Below are positions 8,851 to 15,682 of a stretch of 64,000 nt of DNA, piece after piece. Made by a program: the position numbers and the translations under genes. The DNA comes from Terriglobales bacterium (GTDB lineage Bacteria; Acidobacteriota; Terriglobia; Terriglobales; Acidobacteriaceae), in the NCBI GenBank assembly GCA_025462725.1, contig JAOAPE010000011.1, positions 1 through 64,000 on the forward strand, in the 5' to 3' direction. How positions within the stretch are numbered: the stretch's first letter is position 1; each line of letters opens with the position of its first letter. The notes under the pieces were generated by a model. That model did no database searches. It saw only the letters and a list, made by a program, of their open reading frames with translations, and was not told the origin of the DNA.

Positions 8851-9831
8851 GTGGAAATAACTCTAAATAAAACAACTATATATATGCCAACAGTGTTAGT
8901 CGCTGACGACGATGCCGCGAATCGTGAACTCTTGGTCGAATTGTTGGCGTTAGAAGGATTGGAATCAGTAACTGCCGTTGACGGCAAGACATGTCTCGAA
9001 CAATTTTTCCGTGTGCACCCGGATTTGGTTCTTCTTGACGTTGAGATGCCGAACATGGACGGGCTTACGGTTTGTAGGAAATTAAAGATTGACCCGGCAA
9101 CCCGGCTGACACCGGTGGTGTTAGTCACTGCCCAATCGGCATTTGAAGATCGAATTCGTGGAATAGAGGCGGGTGCCGATGATTTTCTGAGCAAGCCTGT
9201 AGATCGCATAGAGGTGTTAGCCAGAACGCGATCTCTACTGAGCCTAAAGTCATTCACGGATGAGTTGGAGCGAGCAGAATCGGTGCTCTGTGCCCTGGCT
9301 TTCAGCATAGAAGGTAAAGATCCATACACGGAAGGCCATTGCGAGCGGCTGTCTCGTTACTCGGTCGAACTCGCGGAGCGCATTGGTTTGCCAGTCGAAC
9401 AAGTTAAAGCACTTGAACGTGCATCGATCGTTCATGACATTGGTAAGGTAGCGGTTCCGGATAGCGTACTTCTCAAGCCTTCCCGGCTCACCCCCTCAGA
9501 ACAGGCCATTATGCGCGAACATCCAGTCGTGGGCGAGCGCATTTGCAAGCCTCTAAAATCCTTTCGCGTGGTGCTACCCACGATAAGGCATCACCACGAA
9601 AAGCTCGACGGATCGGGTTATCCAGATGGGCTTAAAGGATCCCGAATTCCCCTAAGCGCTCGAATACTGCAAATCGCGGACGTGTTCGATGCATTGACGA
9701 CACAAAGACCGTACAAGCGGGCATTTTCCGGTGCAGAGGCCCTCCAGATGATGGAGGACGAGGTTAAGAAGGGATGGTGGGATCCAGACCTTTTGAAGGA
9801 GTTCATTCAAATCCAGACCCGGGCAGCATAA
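8851..9831 (+). CDS. Response regulator with HD-GYP domain (probable c-di-GMP phosphodiesterase)
   Basis: A 326-residue protein: receiver domain at ~12-125 (VLVADDD, LVLLDVEMPNMDG with the phospho-accepting Asp, SKPVD) and HD-GYP domain at ~140-320. The HD-GYP core is complete: HDIGK, then RHHHEKLDGSGYPDG. The family hydrolyses cyclic di-GMP. The GTG start has GGAGAG nine bases upstream; an ATG at 8884 would give a shorter but intact receiver domain. It sits in a set of same-strand signalling genes and probably takes phosphate from a histidine kinase such as the hybrid kinase at 15683 (inference). Confidence 0.9.
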   Translation: MEITLNKTTIYMPTVLVADDDAANRELLVELLALEGLESVTAVDGKTCLEQFFRVHPDLVLLDVEMPNMDGLTVCRKLKIDPATRLTPVVLVTAQSAFEDRIRGIEAGADDFLSKPVDRIEVLARTRSLLSLKSFTDELERAESVLCALAFSIEGKDPYTEGHCERLSRYSVELAERIGLPVEQVKALERASIVHDIGKVAVPDSVLLKPSRLTPSEQAIMREHPVVGERICKPLKSFRVVLPTIRHHHEKLDGSGYPDGLKGSRIPLSARILQIADVFDALTTQRPYKRAFSGAEALQMMEDEVKKGWWDPDLLKEFIQIQTRAA

Positions 9832-9847
9832 GTACCAGAGGAGCCGA

Positions 9848-10087
9848 ATGGGAACTGCACTGGAAACACGCATGATTTCAGCAAAGAATGAGAATGGATG
9901 GCTGAAGAGAGTGAAATTCATGCCTTTGACTGTGCATGACGCAAGTCGGTATCTGTTCCCACCCTCCTTCAGAGCCATCCAATGTCCGATATGCAGCTAT
10001 TGGTTCGAAGTTGGCAGAACAAGGCATTATTGCCCACAGTTAAGCAAGCAAGTGTTCCTTACCAAGAACGAGAAAGACGTCTCATGA
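9848..10087 (+). CDS. Small cysteine-rich protein coupled to a response regulator
   Basis: A 79-residue frame with a good ribosome binding site (AGAGGAG at 9837-9843, four bases before the ATG). Its stop overlaps the start of the next gene as ATGA at 10084-10087. Residues ~44-63 read QCPICSYWFEVGRTRHYCP, a possible zinc-binding CxxC...HxC knuckle. No family is recognised. Ribosome binding site, coupling and motif together suggest a real small gene, but it could also be only a translated leader for the response regulator. Confidence 0.45.
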   Translation: MGTALETRMISAKNENGWLKRVKFMPLTVHDASRYLFPPSFRAIQCPICSYWFEVGRTRHYCPQLSKQVFLTKNEKDVS

Positions 10088-10536
10088 AAAGCATTCTCAT
10101 TGTGGAAGACAATGCGACCAATCGTGAACTGATCAGTGAGATCCTAAAGGCTCGCGATTACACGGTCATTGAAGCCGAAGATGGTGAGCAGGCTATGGAA
10201 CTGATTGGAAGCTGCCAACCAGATTTGGTTCTAACTGACATTCATATGCCCACTCTAGATGGTTTCGGTCTTATTCGCCGGATCCGCGACGACAAGTTGT
10301 CGGCAAAACTACCGGTTGTGGCGCTTACGGCCTTTGCTATGGCAGGAGATCGCGAGAACGCAATTCTCAGCGGCTTTGATGGTTATGTGACGAAACCGAT
10401 TGACTTGGTAGTTCTTACAGCAGAAATCCATCGCTGCCTGAAAAAGAATGAAATTCAATCGTCAGTTGATTATTTGACGACCGACAGCAGTGCAGCTACT
10501 GCACAGCGCACCAAGGTTCGTCGAGCGGGACAATGA
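10084..10536 (+). CDS. Single-domain response regulator (CheY/DivK-like)
   Basis: A 150-residue cytosolic protein made of one receiver domain plus a short unstructured tail. The acidic pocket (VEDN), phospho-Asp (LVLTDIHMPTLDGF), Thr switch (ALTAFAM) and Lys (VTKPID) are all present. With no output domain it should act by protein contact. The ATG at 10084 was chosen because it starts right before the first strand (MKSILIVEDN) and overlaps the upstream small gene's stop. DivK-like regulators often relay phosphate between hybrid kinases; the large hybrid kinase at 15683 is a candidate partner (inference). Confidence 0.85.
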   Translation: MKSILIVEDNATNRELISEILKARDYTVIEAEDGEQAMELIGSCQPDLVLTDIHMPTLDGFGLIRRIRDDKLSAKLPVVALTAFAMAGDRENAILSGFDGYVTKPIDLVVLTAEIHRCLKKNEIQSSVDYLTTDSSAATAQRTKVRRAGQ

Positions 10537-10626
10537 TTGATTGCCCCGAATCGGAATCCGGACCAATTGAAACTTTCTGGAGGTTCTGACGCCTGACCAG
10601 TATCCGCTCGAAAAACTCATGAATCC

Positions 10627-12042
10627 ATGTCTGCAATACCAGCTACAAGAGGCAAAATTTCAATGAACAAACGGGGACACCGGGTAACGCTAGTAGTAAT
10701 CGACGATGATCCAAGCAATCTGGATCTGATCACTTCCGCGCTGGACTGCGAAGGATTGGATGTCGTCTGCTACTCCGATCCCGAAGTCGGTGTGCGAGAT
10801 GTCATCGAGAAGCATCCGGAGATTGTGTTGGTAGATTTGATGATGCCCAAGTTAGGAGGAATGGAGGTACTCGAGAAAATAGTTGATGCGGATCCCGGCA
10901 TTGAAGTTATTTTGATGACAGCAAACTATTCGACTGAATCCGCAGTCGAAGCGATCCAGAAAGGGGCGTCTGACTATCTTCGTAAGCCGCTGGACGTCCA
11001 GAAATTGCGTGAAAGAATTGAGAAATTCATCGTCGAAGCTCAAGGACGCAAGAAGAATTCTGACCTCGACCGAGAACTTCTAAATGCCTATCAGTTTGAA
11101 GGGATTGTCGGACGAAGCCCTTTGATGTTGGATCTTTTTGCGAAGATCCGTCGAATAGCTCCGCATTTTCAAACAGTCCTTATCTCCGCTCCGACCGGAA
11201 GCGGTAAAGAATTAGTCTCGCGAGCCCTCCATCACCTGAGTCCCGTCAAATCATCTACCTTTGCGGTTTGCAATTGCTCAGCGATTGTTGAAAGTCTTTT
11301 TGAGAGTGAATTGTTCGGATATGTTCGCGGGGCATTCACCGGAGCTACACAGGACAAGGTCGGCTTGTTTGAGTTCGCTAACGGTGGGACTGTGTTTCTG
11401 GACGAGATTGGCGAGATGCCGCTGGCCGCCCAGGCGAAACTCTTGCGCGTGCTGCAAAATCAAGAGGTCCAACGAGTCGGATCTCCAGTTGCAAAAAAGG
11501 TAAATGTTAGGGTAATTGCAGCAACGCATCGCGACTTGCGGTCCTTGGCGGCGCAAGGAAAGTTCCGCGAAGATCTCTTCTATCGTCTTTCCATGGTTGA
11601 GATAACAATCCCTCGATTAGCCGAGCGAAAAGAAGACCTGCCGCTTCTTCAGCGCCATTTTGTAGAAAAGTATGCCTCTGTGTACAACAAACCGATAAGA
11701 GGAATCACGCGGCGGGCACAAGGGATATTGTCAAAATACTCTTGGCCGGGAAATGTTCGCGAAATAGAAAACGTGTTGGGGAATGCTTCCATGATGGTGG
11801 AAGGTGAGCTAATTGACGTGCATGACTTACCCGAGCACGTTCGCCAGAGCGTCTCGCACATACACGTTGAGGAAGAGGGCATGATCTCATTTGAAGAGTT
11901 GGAACGACGTCACTTGTTACGGGTTTTGAAACAAGTGAATGGTAACAAAATGCGAGCGGCTGAGATTCTGGGGATTGGTCGAGGCACCCTGTACAACATG
12001 CTTGCGAGAATCGAAATTGAAGCAAAAGCAGCTAGCGTATAG
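10627..12042 (+). CDS. Sigma-54-dependent response regulator (NtrC family)
   Basis: A 471-residue transcription activator with three domains: receiver at ~20-140 (VVIDDDPSN, IVLVDLMMPKLGG), AAA+ domain at ~155-390 with Walker A (APTGSGKELVSRAL), the sigma-54 contact loop GAFTGA and Walker B (GGTVFLDEIGEMP), and a Fis-like helix-turn-helix at the C-terminus (MRAAEILGIGRGTLYNML). Such proteins use ATP to open sigma-54 promoters. Two nearby secreted-protein genes (12614 minus, 13639 plus) have -24/-12 type sites upstream and are candidate targets. The start may also be the ATG at 10663. Confidence 0.92.
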   Translation: MSAIPATRGKISMNKRGHRVTLVVIDDDPSNLDLITSALDCEGLDVVCYSDPEVGVRDVIEKHPEIVLVDLMMPKLGGMEVLEKIVDADPGIEVILMTANYSTESAVEAIQKGASDYLRKPLDVQKLRERIEKFIVEAQGRKKNSDLDRELLNAYQFEGIVGRSPLMLDLFAKIRRIAPHFQTVLISAPTGSGKELVSRALHHLSPVKSSTFAVCNCSAIVESLFESELFGYVRGAFTGATQDKVGLFEFANGGTVFLDEIGEMPLAAQAKLLRVLQNQEVQRVGSPVAKKVNVRVIAATHRDLRSLAAQGKFREDLFYRLSMVEITIPRLAERKEDLPLLQRHFVEKYASVYNKPIRGITRRAQGILSKYSWPGNVREIENVLGNASMMVEGELIDVHDLPEHVRQSVSHIHVEEEGMISFEELERRHLLRVLKQVNGNKMRAAEILGIGRGTLYNMLARIEIEAKAASV

Positions 12043-12059
12043 AGATCCGTGTACGAAGC

Positions 12060-12614
12060 TTATTTGAGGGATAACACGATCGAGCACGTGGAAACACAAA
12101 CTTGACCTAGCGAGCTTGAACTCAAAACGATTTCTGTATCGAGCGCGTTGTCAGGACAGAGATCATTTCCCCGGCGAGAAATCCTTGCACCGGTGGCAAG
12201 GACGTTCGCATTACTTAGTTTTGAATTCAAGCCTACAAAGGATTCAACGGCTCCCGGTATCACCAATGCTCCGCTGCCGCTTGCCTGGGTCACGCCTATT
12301 TCAGCATGCATTTCGGATAAGCCTTCAGTCGCTCTCGCAGTGAGTTTGAATTGCACCATATTCGTGCGCAATTGTAGCGGTATTGAGATCCGCCCTTTTC
12401 GAATCTTCTCAGGCCAAGTGATATTAAGTTCAATGTCCCCATTACCCAAGGTGTGAACGCTAACCTTTATCTTGTCATCGGAAGTGACAGCCTGGCCAGC
12501 CGAGATTGTGGCGGCAACAGCTATGCTGCCATCGAGCTTCACCGATGCCGATCCTTGGGCTGCCGCGGGTGTCGAAAAGGCAATAATAAGAAAGACTGCT
12601 AGAGTCTTTGACAT
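12060..12614 (-). CDS. Secreted protein of unknown function
   Basis: A 184-residue protein with a signal peptide (MSKTLAVFLIIAFSTPAAAQG, cleavage likely after AAA) and a beta-rich mature domain with three cysteines near the end (DLCPDN, VCVSTCSIV). No family is recognised. The ATG at 12614 is preferred over one at 12632 because a sigma-54-like site at 12645-12660 would start transcription near 12634. The gene converges with the NtrC-type regulator, 17 bases tail to tail. Confidence 0.65.
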   Translation of the reverse strand: MSKTLAVFLIIAFSTPAAAQGSASVKLDGSIAVAATISAGQAVTSDDKIKVSVHTLGNGDIELNITWPEKIRKGRISIPLQLRTNMVQFKLTARATEGLSEMHAEIGVTQASGSGALVIPGAVESFVGLNSKLSNANVLATGARISRRGNDLCPDNALDTEIVLSSSSLGQVCVSTCSIVLSLK

Positions 12615-12644
12615 TTTGTGAGAGCTCGTCATGGCAATGAATAG

Positions 12645-12660
12645 TGCATGCGAGCTGCCA
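12645..12660 (-). promoter_or_regulatory. Candidate sigma-54 promoter of the secreted protein gene at 12614
   Basis: Read on the minus strand the site is TGGCAGCTCGCATGCA. It has GG and GC at the exact -24/-12 spacing, a full TGGCA on the left and TGCA on the right. The expected transcript start is near 12634, about 20 bases before the chosen ATG. The match is strong by eye; no score was computed. Confidence 0.5.
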
Positions 12661-12919
12661 TCCTTTGATTCTATTTGGCATTGAGATGAAGAGACTTACG
12701 CCACGTTGCAGAAGCTCTTGTCGGCCTCGCTGTCCAAAGATTGGTTAGTGTCCCGATTTGAGTCATTTTCGAAAGTGTCTTCACCTAGAGCGGATAACTG
12801 TGATTCCTTACATCCAGTGCCTTTTCAATGCTTTTTCGGAATGGCCTTCAACTTGCAATGTAGATAGGCAAGCAATCATTCCCGCAGGTAAGCGGATTCG
12901 AAATCGACTGGAGATGACA

Positions 12920-13306
12920 ATGGAAAATCGAGCTGAAAGGTTAAAGCGCGCAATAATTGAACTGAAGCAAATAGATATTGAGGTCTTGTTTCCCACCAGC
13001 GAGACCAAGTTTATTAACGACGATTCAGCGGAAGGTAGCCTATTGTTCGAACTGAAGGGTGTAGTGGACGACCTCCGCACCTCTATTTGGTGTCGTATGA
13101 AGCAAACGGCTCAGTCCGACGAGGAGACGATGAAAATGGTTGACCATTACCGAATGCGTCGGGTAGTCCAGATGCTTCGGCAGATCCGGACCAGCGAACG
13201 TCAGCCATCCAAAGAGCAGAGGCCGATCTCGGATTTCCAACGAATTCAGAGTTCCGCTGAAGCGGCGGTACAAATCCACTTCCTCGCAAGCAACAACGTG
13301 CACTAG
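12920..13306 (+). CDS. Hypothetical helical protein
   Basis: A 128-residue, charged, probably helical cytosolic protein (starts MENRAERLKRAIIELKQID). The ATG at 12920 was chosen because GGAG lies six bases upstream; an in-frame extension to 12758 is not supported. A strong terminator follows at 13340. No family is recognised. Confidence 0.5.
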   Translation: MENRAERLKRAIIELKQIDIEVLFPTSETKFINDDSAEGSLLFELKGVVDDLRTSIWCRMKQTAQSDEETMKMVDHYRMRRVVQMLRQIRTSERQPSKEQRPISDFQRIQSSAEAAVQIHFLASNNVH

Positions 13307-13339
13307 CTTCACCGATACGATTTCCTTTAACGTCTCTCC

Positions 13340-13368
13340 GCCCGCAGTGTTCTCCTGCGGGCTTTCTT
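13340..13368 (+). terminator. Intrinsic terminator after the hypothetical gene at 12920
   Basis: GCCCGCAG (13340-13347) pairs perfectly with CTGCGGGC (13355-13362) around a 7-base loop, followed by TTTCTT. It lies 34 bases after the stop at 13306. Confidence 0.7.
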
Positions 13369-13559
13369 ATTGCTGGCGACAAGAGGTGGCGCACAGCAAT
13401 TCTGTCTGTTAGCGGCAGTGTCCGCGTAAACGCGACTGTCTTGTTCACAGCATTCCGTATGTTTCTTGAACACAGCGGTTTGCCAAGTTGAGAGCCTAGA
13501 GGTGAGCAATTCTTCTGTAAGTGCAGCATTTCCAGCTACTTGCGAATCAAGAACTTCTT

Positions 13560-13575
13560 TGGCCATCAGTCTGCA
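13560..13575 (+). promoter_or_regulatory. Candidate sigma-54 promoter of the surface protein gene at 13639
   Basis: TGGCCATCAGTCTGCA has GG and GC at the correct -24/-12 spacing and keeps TGGC and TGCA. It would start transcription near 13586, giving a ~53-base leader before the ATG at 13639. Confidence 0.45.
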
Positions 13576-13638
13576 TTTAGAGGAAGTACAAGCGGCGCTG
13601 CAGTTCGCCTCTATGACTTCAAAAAAAGGATTACTAAA

Positions 13639-15339
13639 ATGAAACGCTTCGCTCTCGCAACCCTCTTCGGTTCACTGCTCTTAACGACTTCACTTTTCGG
13701 CCAGAACGATTTGACGAAGAGTGAAATCACAACGAATCTTTCCAATGACGCCACCCTTTCAGCGGCCCTCCCGAGATCACTGACGGTTAGCAATGTTTCC
13801 TGTGCGAATTTTCCCAATGCCGTGACATTTCGTCTGTATAGCAACGAATCGGATATCTCCGCAGTGTGGCAGGAAACCCAAGTAGTCGTTAGCCATCCCG
13901 GAAGTTACAACCATATAGCGTTGGTAGGTGCAACCACGAACGGCGTGCCCGCGGAGGTCTTCTCTTCTGAAAATGCTCATTGGTTGGGTATTCAATGCAC
14001 CGGTGAAGCCGAAATGGCGCGAACCATTCTCACAGCTACTTCCTATTCGGTCCACTCTGCCGATTCCGACAGCCTTGGTGGCAAGCCGGCATCGGCCTAT
14101 GCTCTTGCGGATTCAGTTAGCTCAGTCAATACGACGGCTCTAAATGCCAACCTGAACAGCGAGAGCTCGCGTGCTCAGATGGCCGAAGGCAATTTGTCAC
14201 AAGAGATCGCCGCCGAAGTTGCGGCTCGGAAAGATGCAATCTCGTCAATGACCACGACGAATCAGACCACAATGCTGCGGACGGACCAGCCCAACTCCTA
14301 TACCAGCAGCAATTCAAACGGTTACTCGGTGAAGGCAACGGTCACAACTTTCGGGAACTCTGGGTTTGAAGGCCTGCATGCAGAAACCGATCACCCTTAT
14401 GGCATGGCCCTGGTTGGCATAGGAAAGTCGACGAGCCTAAGTGCGACGGGGGTCTATGGATTAACCTACGGAGAATATGGTGGTTCAGGAGTATGGGGCT
14501 CGACGAATGCAGCACACGGCAGCAACTCGGCTGGTGTATACGGCGACACAAATGGGCCGGGCGTGGGTGGTTGGTTTGAAGCATATCCTGAACAGGGTTC
14601 GGCCACAGCTCTTTTCGCCAGAAGCTACACCTCGGAAACAGTACCCGCAGTATTTGCGAATGCTGGCACCGGCAAAATTATGAGCTTGCAAACCGGCTTG
14701 AACGAGACTTCGGTCACTAACGCGACAGAGGTATTGAGCGTAATGACGTCAGGCGACCTAACAACCATTGGGAAAGTGACTGCGGCATCTTTCGCGGGCG
14801 ACGGCTCTCTTTTAACCGGAGTGGCATCACAATCGAGTATCAATGCTGAAATCGCAAGAGCACAAGGAATTGAAACGAGCCTCACAGCTTCGTTGAATGC
14901 GGAAATCAACAATCGTCAAGCTGCTGTCGCAACAATGACATCGAACATTGGAGCAGAGATCACAAACAGGCAAACGGCAGTTGCGGCAGTCTCCACGGCG
15001 CTGAATTCGGAAGTTACCACTCGCGTTGCGGCAGAAGTGTCCTTGCAGGCGAGCATCAACGCGGTTGCGGCATCCGAAGTTACATTGCAGGCGAGTATCA
15101 ATGCCGTCGCGGCATCCGTCCCCAAGCAGGTATTTGGCAACTTGACTGTCAGCGGCGCATCGCAAAGTGCCAACTTCCCTGCCGGCTCGTTCACTTCAGC
15201 ACCGATCTGCGTCGTTGCCCCAACCAGCCTGCCCCCGACCGGCACGCCTTACGCCGTGACTTCCACAAGCACCACGATCACGGTAACGATTTCGGGTACC
15301 CACACAATTGCATTCAACTACTTCTGTTCAGGTAACTAA
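13639..15339 (+). CDS. Secreted surface protein with coiled-coil repeats (tail-fibre-like)
   Basis: A 566-residue exported protein. It has a signal peptide (MKRFALATLFGSLLLTTSLFG), a beta-rich N-terminal part, a Gly/Ser/Thr/Asn-rich middle with repeated GVYG/GVWG turns (residues ~260-340), then heptad-like repeats (SLTASLNAEINNRQAAV, LQASINAVAAS) at ~395-493, and a beta-rich C-terminal domain ending FNYFCSGN. This order (beta turns, trimeric-type coiled coil, small head) recalls phage tail fibres and trimeric adhesins, but no named family is certain. The ATG at 13639 starts right at the signal peptide. A sigma-54-type site lies upstream and a strong terminator follows. Confidence 0.7.
   Translation: MKRFALATLFGSLLLTTSLFGQNDLTKSEITTNLSNDATLSAALPRSLTVSNVSCANFPNAVTFRLYSNESDISAVWQETQVVVSHPGSYNHIALVGATTNGVPAEVFSSENAHWLGIQCTGEAEMARTILTATSYSVHSADSDSLGGKPASAYALADSVSSVNTTALNANLNSESSRAQMAEGNLSQEIAAEVAARKDAISSMTTTNQTTMLRTDQPNSYTSSNSNGYSVKATVTTFGNSGFEGLHAETDHPYGMALVGIGKSTSLSATGVYGLTYGEYGGSGVWGSTNAAHGSNSAGVYGDTNGPGVGGWFEAYPEQGSATALFARSYTSETVPAVFANAGTGKIMSLQTGLNETSVTNATEVLSVMTSGDLTTIGKVTAASFAGDGSLLTGVASQSSINAEIARAQGIETSLTASLNAEINNRQAAVATMTSNIGAEITNRQTAVAAVSTALNSEVTTRVAAEVSLQASINAVAASEVTLQASINAVAASVPKQVFGNLTVSGASQSANFPAGSFTSAPICVVAPTSLPPTGTPYAVTSTSTTITVTISGTHTIAFNYFCSGN
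15034..15117 (+). repeat. Two tandem 42-bp repeats inside the surface protein gene
   Basis: Units 15034-15075 and 15076-15117 encode EVSLQASINAVAAS and EVTLQASINAVAAS. They differ at several bases, mostly silent. This suggests repeat expansion in the coiled-coil region under selection to keep the protein sequence. Confidence 0.75.
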
Positions 15340-15367
15340 GCAACAAACGAGCGTTTCAACTTATCTC

Positions 15368-15396
15368 GAGGAGCCTTCCAAGGCTCCTCTTTTTTT
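15368..15396 (+). terminator. Intrinsic terminator of the surface protein gene
   Basis: GAGGAGCCTT (15368-15377) and AAGGCTCCTC (15380-15389) form a perfect stem followed by seven T residues, 28 bases after the stop codon. Confidence 0.9.
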
Positions 15397-15559
15397 GTGG
15401 GAAAATGCCGCCCGGCCTCCGGTTCGTTGCTTTTCATTTCCTCTTATGGACAAGAGTGATTGTTTGTTCCGAAAACAGAACAGCCTCAAATTTCACGGTT
15501 TCCCTCCCACGGCAATATCTAACATGTCGAGCTAGTTGCCACCCCTCAAGTTGGCAACC

Positions 15560-15593
15560 GCTCTACCGTTAACCTACTGGGCAACGGTAGAGC
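15560..15593 (+). promoter_or_regulatory. Strong hairpin between the surface protein and hybrid kinase genes
   Basis: GCTCTACCGTT (15560-15570) pairs perfectly with AACGGTAGAGC (15583-15593) around a 12-base loop, followed by ATCTTTA. A smaller dyad (GTTGCCA...TGGCAAC) lies just upstream. It could be a second terminator or a leader structure of the kinase gene. Confidence 0.4.
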
Positions 15594-15682
15594 ATCTTTA
15601 CGCCGCATAGCTAGAACACCTTGGTTTGCTGACTTTCGGTGTTGTACTGATTGGGAATTGCTATTGAGTTCAAGAGGCCTAT

